From Hydrogenovibrio thermophilus (GTDB lineage: Bacteria; Pseudomonadota; Gammaproteobacteria; Thiomicrospirales; Thiomicrospiraceae): a stretch of DNA of 64,000 nucleotides. Of this stretch, positions 1-10,748 are shown piece after piece. The stretch is from positions 1,426,001 to 1,490,000 of the forward strand of contig NZ_CP035033.1 in the NCBI RefSeq assembly GCF_004028275.1, in the 5' to 3' direction. The first letter of the stretch is position 1. The number at the start of each line of letters is the position of its first letter. The position numbers and the translations under genes were made by a program. The notes under the pieces are model-generated. The model worked only from the letters and a program-made list of their open reading frames with translations. It was not told the origin of the DNA and did no database searches.

Positions 1-792
1 GAGCATTTCCGACTCGACCTGTTCACCTTGAAAAGCGGAGTAGAAATATTTGAATTCGCAGAGTTCGGCTTGTTGCAGCAAGTCGGCGTCGGCGCGGAAA
101 TCTCCGAGCCCCGCGGCATTTGGCGGTGCAATGACCGCGACACGGAAAAAATCCGTCGGTAAAGAAAATTGTTTATTACGTTCGTATAGCTGCTCGGCCA
201 CCAATTGCTGACGAATCTTATTTAAATTGGCTTCCAGCTCTCCCAGTGTAAAGCTCGGATCGATGTCCTGAACCACCAAAGAGAAACCGAATTTTTCGTG
301 AAAATTCACTTCGGCCAGCAACAACACTTTCTGGCCTGGTTTTAATTCGGAACCGGTTTCTTTGGCAAAAGTCTCTAAAATACGAGTGACTTGGCTTTGC
401 CAAATCATCGCGCGGCAGGTGGCAACCGCCCCGCCGGTTTCAGCAGTTTCTGTCAGTTCCAGATAAACGTGCCCTCGGCGTTCATTCAGGTTGGCGATTT
501 CCGCTTTGACCCATACTGCACCGGGAAAGGATTGACGCAAAGCCGATTGAACCTGGAACATCAACTGCCCCAGCGTAACGCCCTTTTCCTTTTCATTCGC
601 CGGCACGGCGTCCGGCGACAAGGGTGAATCGACAATCGACAAGGTTGGCTGATTGGGCAACCAGCGTTCGAACGGGGTTAAATCCTCCGAAAGGTTGTCG
701 GGCACATACCATTTTTTCTCCATGGGGCTCCAACGAGCCCCTAATGATTTGGCGGCGTCTTTTTCGGCGAAGGGCACTTCCAGTAAAATCAT
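1..792 (-). CDS. xseA: Exodeoxyribonuclease VII large subunit with N-terminal DUF5710-like domain (partial, runs off window start)
   Basis: The minus strand is open from ATG at 792 to base 1 (264 codons), so the C-terminal part lies outside the window. Residues about 72-185 look like the XseA OB-fold nucleic-acid-binding domain (AVWVKAEIANLNERRGHVYL, later EKFGFSLVVQDIDPSFTLGE), followed by the start of the catalytic domain (FRVAVIAPPNAAGLGDF). XseA pairs with XseB to degrade single-stranded DNA in repair. Unusually, residues 4-31 precede the OB-fold with a short domain containing VPFAEKDAAKSLGARW and KKWYVP, the pattern of DUF5710. The ATG overlaps the dusA TGA (ATGA), so the two are probably cotranscribed and translationally coupled. 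The XseA call is firm; the role of the extra domain is unknown. Confidence 0.85.
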   Translation of the reverse strand, partial: MILLEVPFAEKDAAKSLGARWSPMEKKWYVPDNLSEDLTPFERWLPNQPTLSIVDSPLSPDAVPANEKEKGVTLGQLMFQVQSALRQSFPGAVWVKAEIANLNERRGHVYLELTETAETGGAVATCRAMIWQSQVTRILETFAKETGSELKPGQKVLLLAEVNFHEKFGFSLVVQDIDPSFTLGELEANLNKIRQQLVAEQLYERNKQFSLPTDFFRVAVIAPPNAAGLGDFRADADLLQQAELCEFKYFYSAFQGEQVESEML

Positions 793-1850
793 CGGTTTTG
801 CTCTTCCATGCGTTGGATTTCCTGGGCCACACGGCGGTAGGCTTCCTGCAATACTTCAATCCCGGCCCCCGGTTGGAACGCATTTTCGGAAATGTAACGG
901 CGCCACATACGCCCGCCCGGCAAGCCGGCAAACAGGCCAAGCATATGGCGGCTCACCTGGTTCAGCTTGCCGCCAGACGACAAATGACGTTCGATATAAG
1001 GGTACATGGCTTCCAACACGGCTTCCCGATTCAATGGTTCAGACACATCATCATAATAAAGCCGATCGACTTCCGTCAATAAATACGGTTTTTCATACAC
1101 CGCACGCCCGAGCATGAGGCCGTCCACCGCTGGCAAATCTCCATCGGGTTGTAAAAACGCCAAACCGTCTTGCGGCGACGCGATTCCACCATTGATGGCG
1201 ACCGGAAACTCTGGGAATAATTGTTTAATGCGTCGAACCCAGTCGTATTTCAATGGGGGCACTTCGCGGTTTTCCTTGGGCGACAAACCTTGCAACCAGG
1301 CTTTACGGGCATGGATAATCATGCCGTCGGCACCGGCGTCGTGCACTTGAGTGACAAAGTCCACCAGCGTTTCGAAATCTTCCTGGTCGTCGATACCAAT
1401 CCGAGATTTCACCGTCACCGGAATTTTCGATACGGCGGCTTTCATGGCCGCCACCCCTTCTGCCACCAAACCGGGATGCCCCATCAAGCACGCGCCAATC
1501 ATATTGTTTTGGACCCGGTCGGATGGGCAGCCGACATTAAGATTGATTTCCGAATAGCCCCATTCCTCGCCCAAAGCGGCGCATTTGGCCAAATCCTCCG
1601 GCCCGGAACCCCCTAGTTGCAAGACCACTGGGACATCGTCCTCGGAATGCCCGAGAAACCGCTCCAGGTCATCGCCGTAAATAATCGCGCCGGTGGTGAC
1701 CATTTCCGAATACAGCCAGGCCTGGCGGGTTAGCTGACGATGAAAAACACGACAATGACGGTCGGTCCAGTCCAACATCGGCGCCACAGAGAAGTGTTGG
1801 GCACTGCAGGTCGGTTGACCGGTGGTTTTTTGAAGGGAGTGGTTGAGCAA
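789..1850 (-). CDS. dusA: tRNA-dihydrouridine(20/20a) synthase DusA
   Basis: 353 aa FMN-dependent TIM-barrel enzyme that reduces U20/U20a in the tRNA D-loop with NADPH. FSVAPMLDWTDRHCR opens the barrel; INLNVGCPSDRVQ carries the catalytic Cys; VTVKSRIGID, IIHARKAWLQGLSPKENR and VAINGGI are the flavin and tRNA-contacting motifs typical of DusA rather than DusB/C. The start is TTG at 1850, preceded by AAGGA at good spacing; the next Met would cut off the first beta strand. The stop overlaps the xseA start. One copy of the CCAGGCCTGG palindrome lies inside the gene (1716), encoding Gln-Ala-Trp. Confidence 0.93.
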   Translation of the reverse strand: MLNHSLQKTTGQPTCSAQHFSVAPMLDWTDRHCRVFHRQLTRQAWLYSEMVTTGAIIYGDDLERFLGHSEDDVPVVLQLGGSGPEDLAKCAALGEEWGYSEINLNVGCPSDRVQNNMIGACLMGHPGLVAEGVAAMKAAVSKIPVTVKSRIGIDDQEDFETLVDFVTQVHDAGADGMIIHARKAWLQGLSPKENREVPPLKYDWVRRIKQLFPEFPVAINGGIASPQDGLAFLQPDGDLPAVDGLMLGRAVYEKPYLLTEVDRLYYDDVSEPLNREAVLEAMYPYIERHLSSGGKLNQVSRHMLGLFAGLPGGRMWRRYISENAFQPGAGIEVLQEAYRRVAQEIQRMEEQNR

Positions 1851-1992
1851 AACGCTTCCTTATTGCGAATCAACAAAGAAGCGTATTATAAGTGAAAGCC
1901 GCGTGAATATCAGCGGCATGGTGTTTTTTACAGATGGGCCGGCCTTTCCGTAGATTCGGCCAGGCTTGGTCAATTATTGGCCAACGTGCGGT

Positions 1993-4155
1993 TTAGAAAT
2001 CGCTCCAATCATGATCGGATGCATCTTTGGCTGCACTTGGCGCGGCCAAAGCTTTGGGTTGCGCAGCTTTTTGAGCGGGTTTGGTCAACATCGCTGAATC
2101 GGTTTTAAAGAACGCCATTTCGCTTGACAGCGTTTGCGCTTGATCCGACATACTCTCCGTGGCGGCGGAGGTTTCTTCCACCAAAGCGGCATTTTGCTGG
2201 GTGGCGGCATCGATGTCACTGATCGCTGTGTGCACCTGCTCAATACCTTTGGCCTGCTCTTCCGACGAACGGGCAATCATCTCAATCATTTCATGTACAT
2301 GAGTGATCGATTCGCGGATTTCCGCCAGCATATCACCGGACTCGCCCGTCAATTGAGAACCTTGTTGAACCAGTTCATTACTCTCGTTGATCAGGTTTTT
2401 GATGTCGCGCGCCGCATCGGCGGATTTTTGCGCCAGGCCGCGGACTTCACCGGCGACCACCGCAAAACCACGTCCGTGATCGCCGGCACGCGCCGCTTCC
2501 ACGGCCGCATTCAGCGCCAAGAGATTGGTTTGGAAGGCAATGCTGTCAATCAGCGTCACGATGTCGTTAATGCGTTGACTGGAGTTTTCAATGGAGTTCA
2601 TCGCATCGATGGTTTGTTTCATCACCTCGGCACCACGCTCCGTTTTCTGTTGCACGTTTTCCGACAGGTTCGACGCCTCAATGGCGTTTTTGGTGTTGTT
2701 CTGAACCGTGGAATTCATCTCTTCCATGGTCGCAGAGGTTTGCTCGACGGCCGCCGCCTGTTGTTGCACGCGTTGGCTTAAGTCCAAAGCACCTTTGGAG
2801 ACCTCTTCCGACGCCGACAAGACAATGTGCGTCGCGCCATTGACCTGGTTTACGATACGGTCCAGATTATTAATGGCATTGTTCAGGTTCTGTTGGATGT
2901 GCGCCAATTCCCCCGGATAATGGCCGGACATGTTCTCGGTCAAATCGCCATTGGCAATCAATGTCAAAATACGGCTGATTTCCTGCATCACTGTGCCCAG
3001 CGAATCGACGCTGCTGTTGATGCTTTGTTTCAGCTCGTCAAAGCTGCCGGATGCGGATGCCTGCACTCGGTGCGAGTAATCGCCGGACGCGACGGCGTGC
3101 ATCACGCGATTGATTTGGTTGATGATATTGGCGGTGTTGGACAAAGCGCTTTCCACCTTGTTACGGAAAGCTTCGGCAACACGTTCGTCCATTTTGGCTT
3201 CCAAATGGCCGTTTTGCAGGGCATTCATAATGCTATCGAGTTCGTTCATCATGAATTCGACGCTTTCCGCTGAGGCATTAATGCCGTTTTTCAGCGCCAG
3301 CATTTCGCCGACAAAATCGCCGTCCATGCGTTTACTGAAATCCCCGTCGGCAATCGCCGCGACCGTTGCATTGGCGCCATCAAAGGTCGCTTTGGTTTGG
3401 TCCAGTAATTGGTTAAAGGCCATTGACGCACGGCCGATTTCATCTTGATGATACACGTGAATCCGCTTGGAAAAATCGCCATTCTTGACCACATTCTGGG
3501 AAACGTCCATCAGCTCATTCATCGGTCGCAAAATGGCTCTCAGGGTTCGATACGACAAGAGCGCCGCAATCACGAACATTAACAGCGCCACGATGATGGC
3601 CCAGGTGAAGGTCGTTTGATAGGCTTCTTCATTGGCGTCATTGAGTTGCCCGGCAATTTCCAACTGCAAATCGATGAGCTGGGTGATGGCATCCGAAATC
3701 GGGTCGATTGCCGGATACAGCTGTTCGATGCTGAAACCTTCCACCGCTGCCATATCGCGCGATGCAATCGCCGATTTCAAGCCTTCGATGGATTCATCGG
3801 CTTTTTCCATCAGCGTTTGAGCATTCTGCGCCAAGGCCGATTACCGCTCGGTCAAGGTGGTGGCCATGTATTTGTTCCAGGTTTCTTCAATGACTTGTTG
3901 CGCCTGCTGAATATTCCCGCTGGCTTGTTCAAACGTCAGGTTTTCATTACGCAGCTTATGATTGGTATCCACGATATTGACCGCGTATTCATCGGCGATG
4001 ATTTTCAAATCTTTCAGCGGAATAATGCGATCCAGATAGATTTGATGAAAGGATTGGTTGTTTTGTTTCATAATCACCAGGCCTGCGACAATGGCCGCCA
4101 TCAGAAAACCGATGAGCAGTGAAATAATGAAAATAATGCGTTGCTTGATTGTCAT
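1993..4155 (-). pseudogene. Methyl-accepting chemotaxis protein interrupted by one in-frame TAA
   Basis: One frame runs from ATG 4155 (strong GGAGGTAA ribosome site 8 nt upstream) to 1993, 720 codons before the final stop, broken only by TAA at 3843-3841 (codon 105). The first 104 residues give a membrane anchor and the first half of a 4HB-type periplasmic sensor; immediately after the stop the same frame continues with the second half, a second membrane helix ([20 protein letters not shown]), several HAMP-like repeats, and the full MCP signalling hairpin ([20 protein letters not shown]). It ends in DWSDF, similar to the xWxxF tether used by CheR/CheB. The 3' part could begin at TTG 3834, but no ribosome site is seen there and it would lack the first membrane segment. 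A recent nonsense mutation, readthrough or a sequence error are all possible. Confidence 0.85.
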
Positions 4156-4379
4156 TGAATAAATTACCTCCGTTGGTTACAGCGGGGTAACTATAGTGAT
4201 TTGAACCCGAAAATAAATAAAAATTTTATGAAATTTGGTTTTTCAACCCCATCAAGAGAGATAAAGCCGGAATTACTCCTTCATAAGTACAGAATTATCG
4301 GTAGTTTTCGCTTAAAATGATGCTTGGTTCTGCTTTAGTGAATGTGTTTTTAAGTTAAGCTCAAGTGTGTAAAGGCGTT

Positions 4380-6554
4380 ATGGATTCGGTTCAAACTCTC
4401 TATCAAAAAGTTTTCAAATCGGAAGAATATGATGCGCTGGGGATAAAGGCCTGTGAAATGGCGCTGGAAGCTTACGACCTACCGGAACAAAGCATTGTGC
4501 GCAGCGCCGAAGTCGCTGCCGTCCTGGCAAACCTGAAACTGGATCGCGACACCTTGATTGCCACGCTGGTCAGCGATATGACCCTGGAACCGCACTATTC
4601 CATTGCGCAAATCACCGACGTTTTCGGGCAATCCATTGCCAAAATGGTGGACGGCATTCGTCGCCTAAACCAATTTCGCGATTTCATGCCGGCCAATACC
4701 TCCAACGAGGTTCAAAACGAGCGCTTGCGGCAGATGCTGTTGGCGATGACTTCCGACATCCGCACCATGATCGTCAAGCTCGCATATCGCGTGGTGCGCC
4801 TGCGTAACCTTAAAAACGAAGATGAAGATGTTCGCCGCCAAATCGCTTCGGAAACCCAGCTAATTTTCGCCCCGCTGGCAAACCGTTTGGGGATTGCCCA
4901 ATTGAAATGGGAACTGGAAGATCTGTCCTTCCGTTTTCTGGAACCGGGAATCTACAAGGAAGTCGCCCGTCAATTGGACGCCAAGCGCTTAGGCCGCGAA
5001 GCCTATATCAACAGCATCATTCAAGAGCTGCAAGAGATGCTCAAAAACTCGGGCATCGAATACCACATTTCCGGTCGCCCGAAGCACATCTACAGTATCT
5101 GGCGCAAAATGACCCGCAAAAACCTGCCGATTGACGCGCTGTATGACCTGCGCGCGGTGCGCATCTACGTGGATTCCGTGCGGGAATGTTACGAAGTGCT
5201 GGGGATGATTCACAGCCGCTGGGCTTACATCAAAGACGAGTTCGACGATTACATCGCCAGCCCCAAGGAAAACGGTTATCAATCGATTCACACCGTTATC
5301 ATCGGCGCGGAAAACAAAACCGTCGAAATCCAGATTCGTACCCACGAAATGCACCGTCATGCCGAATTCGGGATTGCCGCCCACTGGCGTTATAAAGAAG
5401 GCGGCAAACCGATTGATCCAAGCCTGGAGCAAAGCATTAACCTTGTGCGCCAAATGCTTGAATACAATGACAATCCGGATTTACTGAATGAAATCAGCAC
5501 CGAACTGTTGAGCGAACACATTTACGTGATGACGCCCGCCAATGAAATCATCACCATGAACAAAGGCTGCACGCCGCTGGATTTCGCTTACCAGATTCAC
5601 ACCGAGCTGGGCCACCGTTGTCGTGGCGCCAAAATCAACGGCAAAATCATGCCATTGACCTATCAGTTGAAAACCGGTGATTCGGTGGAAATTCTGACGG
5701 TCAAAGAAGGCACGCCGAACCGTAACTGGCTAAACCCGAACTTGAACTACTTGGGCAGCAGCCGCTCGCGTACCAAGGTGCGCCACTGGTTTAACCAACA
5801 GAATAAAGACGCGAATATCGAAGCCGGTGAAGGCTTGTTCCATAAAGAAGTCCGTCGCCTGCAAGCCGACGACATCAGTGCCGAGATGCTTTTGGAGCGT
5901 TTCAAGCTGGAAACCGTCGATGAATTGTACGAAGGCATCGGTAAGGGCCAAATCAATGAACGCCAGTTGACCAACGCCATCCAGAAACTCATCAAACCGG
6001 AAGAAGAACACATGCGCCCGCGCTCCCGTGACTTGTTGGAACACGATGTGCCGTTGGAACCGGGCAAAGCGTATGTGGTCGGTGTGCCGCAACTGAAAAC
6101 CTCTTTGGCGCCCTGCTGCCACCCGGACGAATCCGACCAGATTATCGGTTACGTCACCCGTGGCCGCGGCGTCACGGTGCACAAAAAAGATTGCCCGAAC
6201 ATTCTCAACCTGACTTACGACGAACAAAAACGCCTGATCGAAGTGGCCTGGCACGGCGCCAAACCGGAGCCGGAAGCTTACGATGCGGTATTGCAAATCT
6301 TGGCGTTCGACCGAAAAGGCTTGTTACGAGACATCATGGCGATGTTGACCCATTGGGATATCAACCTCATCAATTCCGACACGCGCACCGACAAAGCCGA
6401 CGGCAGCGTGTCCATGACATTGCAAATCGAAGTGGAACCCCAAACCAATGTCGGGGAGTTGCTGGATCAGATCGAACAGATTCAAAACGTGGTGTCGACG
6501 TCCATTAACTTGAACAAAGAAAAGCATTCGTCGGTTTCGCAAACACTGCACTAA
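4380..6554 (+). CDS. relA: (p)ppGpp synthetase RelA
   Basis: 724 aa from ATG 4380, which has AAGG just upstream; an in-frame GTG at 4365 has no ribosome site. The N-terminal HD hydrolase region is degenerate (SDMTLEP where active enzymes have HDxxED), while the synthetase domain is intact (GRPKHIYSIWRKM, YDLRAVRIYVD, SPKENGYQSIHT, EIQIRTHEMHRHAEFGIAAH). EFDD before YIASPKENG is the acidic EXDD signature of monofunctional RelA rather than the RXKD of SpoT. A TGS domain (HIYVMTPANEIITMNKGCTP), a zinc-finger-like CCHPDESD region and a C-terminal ACT domain follow. The protein makes the alarmone on stalled ribosomes in amino-acid starvation. It stands alone and ends in a strong bidirectional terminator. 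Confidence 0.95.
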   Translation: MDSVQTLYQKVFKSEEYDALGIKACEMALEAYDLPEQSIVRSAEVAAVLANLKLDRDTLIATLVSDMTLEPHYSIAQITDVFGQSIAKMVDGIRRLNQFRDFMPANTSNEVQNERLRQMLLAMTSDIRTMIVKLAYRVVRLRNLKNEDEDVRRQIASETQLIFAPLANRLGIAQLKWELEDLSFRFLEPGIYKEVARQLDAKRLGREAYINSIIQELQEMLKNSGIEYHISGRPKHIYSIWRKMTRKNLPIDALYDLRAVRIYVDSVRECYEVLGMIHSRWAYIKDEFDDYIASPKENGYQSIHTVIIGAENKTVEIQIRTHEMHRHAEFGIAAHWRYKEGGKPIDPSLEQSINLVRQMLEYNDNPDLLNEISTELLSEHIYVMTPANEIITMNKGCTPLDFAYQIHTELGHRCRGAKINGKIMPLTYQLKTGDSVEILTVKEGTPNRNWLNPNLNYLGSSRSRTKVRHWFNQQNKDANIEAGEGLFHKEVRRLQADDISAEMLLERFKLETVDELYEGIGKGQINERQLTNAIQKLIKPEEEHMRPRSRDLLEHDVPLEPGKAYVVGVPQLKTSLAPCCHPDESDQIIGYVTRGRGVTVHKKDCPNILNLTYDEQKRLIEVAWHGAKPEPEAYDAVLQILAFDRKGLLRDIMAMLTHWDINLINSDTRTDKADGSVSMTLQIEVEPQTNVGELLDQIEQIQNVVSTSINLNKEKHSSVSQTLH

Positions 6555-6585
6555 GTATTTGAAAATAAATATAAAAAGAAAATAA

Positions 6586-6613
6586 ACAAAACCGCCAAAA
6601 TTGGCGGTTTTTT
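6586..6613. terminator. Bidirectional rho-independent terminator between relA and pgl
   Basis: Perfect 10-bp stem (AAACCGCCAA / TTGGCGGTTT) with a 2-nt spacer and T/A-rich flanks on both strands, between the convergent relA and pgl genes. Confidence 0.85.
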
Positions 6614-6639
6614 ATTTTGGATACATGAATTTCTTTAGA

Positions 6640-7326
6640 TTACAGCGCGCTGGAATCGATAAACACCAACGTCTCATCGCCCTGCACACGCTGAATCGGT
6701 AAATCGTCGCCGTCCAATAACTGCTTAACCGCCTCACGTTTTCCCGCACCGGTAATCAATTTGAATACATGGCGGCTGCGGCCCAAACGTTCGTACGACA
6801 GACTGATGCGTTCCGGCGGCGGTTTTGGGGAATGGTATTCCGTCACCACGGAAATATCCTCCGGATACACATGCCCCGGAAACAAACTGGCGGTGTGGCC
6901 GTCTTCCCCCATACCAAGCAAAACCACATCAAAGCGATCAATCACGTCGACGGTAGCTTGGTAGGATTTGGCTGCCAATTCAGGGCCCAGTTCAGCGGGC
7001 ATGACATGGATATTCTTGTCCGGAATATGACCGAAAAACAACCAGGCCTGGTGCAAACTCACACTGTTCCGCTCGCTGTCTTCCTTCGGTAAACAGCGCT
7101 CGTCGCCCATGTAAATATGCCAGTTGGCCCAATCGGCTTGTTGTTCCGCCAGCAACTCATAACATTTCTGTGGCGTGGTGCCACCCGCCGTCACCAGTGT
7201 AAAACGCCCGCGGGCACGAATGGCTTGATCCGCCAGAACCCGTAGCTGTTCCACCGTATGGGTGGCGACGTCTGCCGGCGTGTCGAACACACGCCAATTC
7301 GTCGGCAGGCCATTCACTTCGGTCAT
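6640..7326 (-). CDS. pgl: 6-phosphogluconolactonase
   Basis: 228 aa, the usual length of the DevB/Pgl family (NagB-like fold). [18 protein letters not shown] and [20 protein letters not shown] are the substrate-binding and family motifs, and [19 protein letters not shown] carries the catalytic His. It hydrolyses 6-phosphogluconolactone, the second step of the oxidative pentose-phosphate pathway, in the cytoplasm. Its ATG overlaps the zwf stop (ATGA), so it is the last gene of gnd-zwf-pgl and translationally coupled. A CCAGGCCTGG copy at 7042 encodes Gln-Ala-Trp here. Confidence 0.95.
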   Translation of the reverse strand: MTEVNGLPTNWRVFDTPADVATHTVEQLRVLADQAIRARGRFTLVTAGGTTPQKCYELLAEQQADWANWHIYMGDERCLPKEDSERNSVSLHQAWLFFGHIPDKNIHVMPAELGPELAAKSYQATVDVIDRFDVVLLGMGEDGHTASLFPGHVYPEDISVVTEYHSPKPPPERISLSYERLGRSRHVFKLITGAGKREAVKQLLDGDDLPIQRVQGDETLVFIDSSAL

Positions 7327-8807
7327 CTTTCAGACTCCGGGTGAATATGGTAACGCCAGTTTTGTTCCGGCGAATCAAACAGCTTATTGGCGCCTTCCGG
7401 CCCCCAGCTTCCCGACTTGTAGGTATCGATGTAACCGGTTTCCGTGCCCCAAACCTGAATGACCGGGTCCACCACTTTCCAAGCGGCTTTGACTTCGTCA
7501 TAGCGCAGGAACAGGGAGCGGTCGCCTTTAATGACATCCAGCAGCAATTCTTCATAGGCATCGTTCGGTTCTTCGCCTTCCCGTCCCATGGAGGCATCCA
7601 GACTGATTTGTTCGGTATTAATTTCCAGGCCTGGCTGTTTCGCCATCATTTCGATCTTAATGGATTCGTCCGGCTGAATGCCGAAAATAATCCAGTTGGG
7701 TTTCATTTTCTGAACGTGCGAATCGCGGAAAAACTGCTTTGGTGAATGCTTGAAGCAAATCGACACCAGCATTTTGTTTTTCGCCATGTTCTTGCCGGTT
7801 TGAATGTAGAACGGCACACCGGCCCAGCGCCAGTTGTCGATGTAGAGTTTCAAGGCTGCATAGGTTTCGGTGACACTGTCTTGCGACATGCCGGGCTCGT
7901 CCAGATAAGCCGGCACTTGCTTGCCGTGAATTTCACCGGCCGCATACTGCGCCCGATAGGCTTGGGCCGAGACGTTTTTCTTGGAAATGCTTCGAATCGA
8001 CTTTAACAATTTCACTTTTTCATCGCGTAGGTCTTCCGCATCCATCGAGGCCGGCGGCTCCATGGTGACCAGTGCCAACAGTTGTAACAAATGGCTTTGA
8101 ATCATATCGCGCATCGCACCACTGGTGTCGTAATACCCCGCGCGTGTTCCGATGGGTCGGTCTTCGGCATGGGTAATCTGAATATGGTCGATGTAATTGC
8201 GATTCCAAAGCGGCTCCATCAACAGGTTGGCGAAGCGGAACACCATAATATTCTGCACCATGCCTTTGCCGAGATAATGGTCGATTCGGTAAGTCTGGTC
8301 TTCATCCAGATATTTATTGAGTTGCGCTTGCAGTTGTTTGGCGCTATCGGAATCGTAACCGAAAGGTTTTTCCAGCACCACGCGTTTCCAGCCGTCGGTT
8401 TCGGCCAACATACCGCTTTCACCCAAATGACGCACCGTGCTGGCGAAGTGATCCGGCCCCAACGATAAATAATAGACGGCATTGTTCGGCCAGGCGTCGG
8501 TGGCGATTAAACGCGCCAGCGCCTGATACGACTCGGCTTTATTAATATCCATTTGGAAATAATCCAAACGTTCGCAAAAACGTTTGAACAGATTTTTATT
8601 CAAACCGCCCCGCGCTTTGGGTTCCACCGCTTTTTTCACGATTTTTATCCAGTCGTCTCGGCTCCATTCGCGTCGCCCGATGGCGAGAATGCGCATGTCA
8701 TCGTCCAGGCGGCCGACTTGTTCCAAATGATAAAAGCTGGGCATGAGTTTCGATAACGACAGGTTTCCGGTGGCCCCGAACACCACATAAGTACAGGCTT
8801 CCGACAT
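7323..8807 (-). CDS. zwf: Glucose-6-phosphate 1-dehydrogenase
   Basis: 494 aa, full length. The N-terminal Rossmann motif [20 protein letters not shown] binds [14 protein letters not shown] and the active-site peptide [14 protein letters not shown] (catalytic His) are intact. The enzyme oxidises glucose-6-phosphate to 6-phosphogluconolactone. It lies between gnd (5 nt gap upstream) and pgl (4-nt overlap downstream), so the three genes of the oxidative pentose-phosphate pathway appear as one operon. A CCAGGCCTGG copy at 7625 encodes Pro-Gly-Leu. Confidence 0.96.
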   Translation of the reverse strand: MSEACTYVVFGATGNLSLSKLMPSFYHLEQVGRLDDDMRILAIGRREWSRDDWIKIVKKAVEPKARGGLNKNLFKRFCERLDYFQMDINKAESYQALARLIATDAWPNNAVYYLSLGPDHFASTVRHLGESGMLAETDGWKRVVLEKPFGYDSDSAKQLQAQLNKYLDEDQTYRIDHYLGKGMVQNIMVFRFANLLMEPLWNRNYIDHIQITHAEDRPIGTRAGYYDTSGAMRDMIQSHLLQLLALVTMEPPASMDAEDLRDEKVKLLKSIRSISKKNVSAQAYRAQYAAGEIHGKQVPAYLDEPGMSQDSVTETYAALKLYIDNWRWAGVPFYIQTGKNMAKNKMLVSICFKHSPKQFFRDSHVQKMKPNWIIFGIQPDESIKIEMMAKQPGLEINTEQISLDASMGREGEEPNDAYEELLLDVIKGDRSLFLRYDEVKAAWKVVDPVIQVWGTETGYIDTYKSGSWGPEGANKLFDSPEQNWRYHIHPESER

Positions 8808-8812
8808 AAGAC

Positions 8813-10261
8813 TTACACCTCGTACGTTGTGGAGCTGACATTACCGCCGGAATGAATCCAATCGGTATGGAAATATTCACCACGTGGGGCGTCGACACGT
8901 TCATAGGTGTGTGCGCCGAAATAATCGCGCTGCGCCTGCAGTAAGTTGGCCGGCACCCGTTCGCTACGATAGCCGTCGAAGAACGCCAGGGCCGAACTCA
9001 GCGCCGGGGTTGGAATTTGACTTTGAATGCCGAAAATCACCGCTTGACGCCAATTGGCTTCCGCCGATTTAATCGCGTCTTCAAAGAACGGCGCTTTCAG
9101 CAGATTGGACAGGTTCGGTGACGCATCGTAGGCCTTTTTGATTTCGCCCAGGAAGGTACTGCGGATAATACAGCCGCCACGCCACATCAGGGCGATGCCG
9201 CCGTAATTCAAATCCCAGTCGAACTCTTTCGCCGCTTCGGACATCAGCATATAGCCTTGTGCATAGGAAATGATTTTCGACGCATAGAGCGCATCGTGAA
9301 TCGCGGTCAACATCGCGTCTTTATCGACATCCAGCGTCTTGTCGCTACGCGGATACAATTTAGCCGCTTCCACCCGCTCGCTTTTCAGGGCGGATAAGCA
9401 GCGGGCGTAAACCGATTCGGTAATCAGCGTCAATGGCATGCCCAGCTCCAACGAGCTGATGCCAGTCCATTTTCCGGTGCCCTTCTGACCGGCCGCATCC
9501 AGAATCTTATCGACCAATGGTTCGCCGTCTTTGTCTTTAAAGCTGAGAATGTCAGCGGTGATTTCAATCAAATAAGAATCCAAAACACCTTTATTCCATT
9601 CCGCAAACACGGCTTGGCATTCGTCGGCGGACATGCCCAAGCCTTCCCGCATCAATTGATAGGCTTCGGTAATGAGCTGCATATCACCATATTCGATCCC
9701 GTTATGCACCATTTTGACATAATGTCCGGCCCCTTCTGGACCAACCCAGTCACAACAAGGTTCGCCATCCGATTGTGCGGCGATGGCCTGAAAAATCGGT
9801 TTCACCGACGGCCAGGCCGCCGGGTCGCCACCCGGCATAATGGATGGCCCGTGACGCGCACCCTCTTCCCCGCCGGACACGCCGGTACCGACAAACAGGA
9901 TGCCTTTTTCTTTCAAACTCTGCGTGCGTCGAGTGGAATCGGTGTATAAGGAATTCCCGCCGTCGATGATCATGTCGCCCTTGTCCAGCAGCGGTAACAA
10001 TTGGTCGATAAAGTGGTCCACGACTTCACCTGCCTTGACCATCAACATCACCTTGCGGGGCGCTTTCAAGCTGTTGACCAGTCCTTCAAGCGAATCGTAG
10101 CCGGTAATGGGTTTGTCTTCGACACGGTTTTGAATAAAGTCGTCCGTTTTCTGCTTCGAACGATTGTAAACACTGACGTGAAACCCATGATCGGCCATGT
10201 TCAAAACCAGGTTCTGACCCATGACCGCTAAACCAACTAAACCGATATCCGCTTGAGACAT
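8813..10261 (-). CDS. gnd: 6-phosphogluconate dehydrogenase, decarboxylating
   Basis: 482 aa from ATG 10261, chosen because GGAG lies 7 nt upstream and the protein then begins [18 protein letters not shown] as in the family; an upstream TTG at 10288 has no such support. NADP-binding GLAVMGQNL, the family segment [19 protein letters not shown], catalytic [12 protein letters not shown] and the all-helical C-terminal domain are present. It converts 6-phosphogluconate to ribulose-5-phosphate, CO2 and NADPH. First gene of gnd-zwf-pgl. Confidence 0.96.
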   Translation of the reverse strand: MSQADIGLVGLAVMGQNLVLNMADHGFHVSVYNRSKQKTDDFIQNRVEDKPITGYDSLEGLVNSLKAPRKVMLMVKAGEVVDHFIDQLLPLLDKGDMIIDGGNSLYTDSTRRTQSLKEKGILFVGTGVSGGEEGARHGPSIMPGGDPAAWPSVKPIFQAIAAQSDGEPCCDWVGPEGAGHYVKMVHNGIEYGDMQLITEAYQLMREGLGMSADECQAVFAEWNKGVLDSYLIEITADILSFKDKDGEPLVDKILDAAGQKGTGKWTGISSLELGMPLTLITESVYARCLSALKSERVEAAKLYPRSDKTLDVDKDAMLTAIHDALYASKIISYAQGYMLMSEAAKEFDWDLNYGGIALMWRGGCIIRSTFLGEIKKAYDASPNLSNLLKAPFFEDAIKSAEANWRQAVIFGIQSQIPTPALSSALAFFDGYRSERVPANLLQAQRDYFGAHTYERVDAPRGEYFHTDWIHSGGNVSSTTYEV

Positions 10262-10398
10262 AATCACTCCAAAATGTACGCTGAACAAGACGACTCCATG
10301 TTAATCAATAACCGGCGTCTTAAAAAGATAGTTTTAAGAAGAATTTATAAAAATTTTAAACGTTCAACGTCAAAACAAGCAAAAAACGAACCACGAAA

Positions 10399-10408
10399 CC
10401 AGGCCTGG
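10399..10408. repeat. CCAGGCCTGG palindrome upstream of gnd
   Basis: Intergenic copy of the dispersed 10-mer, extended here to a 14-bp perfect palindrome (AACCAGGCCTGGTT). It lies between the gnd start and the tRNA-operon terminator, in otherwise AT-rich sequence. Confidence 0.9.
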
Positions 10409-10455
10409 TTAAAACGAGTAAAAGGAAGTATAAAGTGAGACAGATGTCCGGAAAT

Positions 10456-10489
10456 GAAAAAGCCCGCCTGAAAACTCAAGCGGGCTTTT
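10456..10489 (-). terminator. Terminator of the tRNA operon
   Basis: 10-bp perfect stem (AAAAGCCCGC / GCGGGCTTTT) with a 12-nt loop. On the minus strand it ends in a T run directly downstream of the last tRNA-Glu. Confidence 0.9.
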
Positions 10490-10494
10490 GAAAG

Positions 10495-10570
10495 TGGCGT
10501 CCCGTAGGGGAGTCGAACCCCTGTTACAGCCGTGAAAGGGCCGTGTCCTAGGCCTCTAGACGAACGGGAC
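10495..10570 (-). tRNA. tRNA-Glu (anticodon TTC), copy 2 of 2 in the operon
   Basis: 76 nt including encoded CCA. Acceptor stem GTCCCGT/ACGGGAC, T-loop GGTTCGACTCC and anticodon loop CTTTCAC are clear on the minus strand. The sequence is identical to the copy at 10749-10824. Last gene of Ala-Glu-Gly-Glu. Confidence 0.97.
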
Positions 10571-10669
10571 AATGTGGATTGTCATCCGGCTTGTATTTCA
10601 ACAAGCAATCAATTGAACCGGTTTCAATTCTACCGACCTAGAGGCAGACCTTTTCAATCAATTTAAATT

Positions 10670-10744
10670 TGGAGCGGGAAACGAGGATCGAACTCGCGAC
10701 CCCAACCTTGGCAAGGTTGTGCTCTACCGCTGAGCTATTCCCGC
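10670..10744 (-). tRNA. tRNA-Gly (anticodon GCC)
   Basis: 75 nt with encoded CCA. Acceptor GCGGGAA/TTCCCGC, D-loop AGCTCAGCGGTAGAGC and anticodon loop TTGCCAA are visible on the minus strand. It lies between the two tRNA-Glu genes. Confidence 0.97.
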
Positions 10745-10748
10745 ATAG

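Noticed and set aside
1993-3834. MCP 3' frame as an independent gene starting at TTG 3834
   Set aside because: It continues the frame of the 5' part exactly after one TAA, has no ribosome site, and lacks the first membrane helix.
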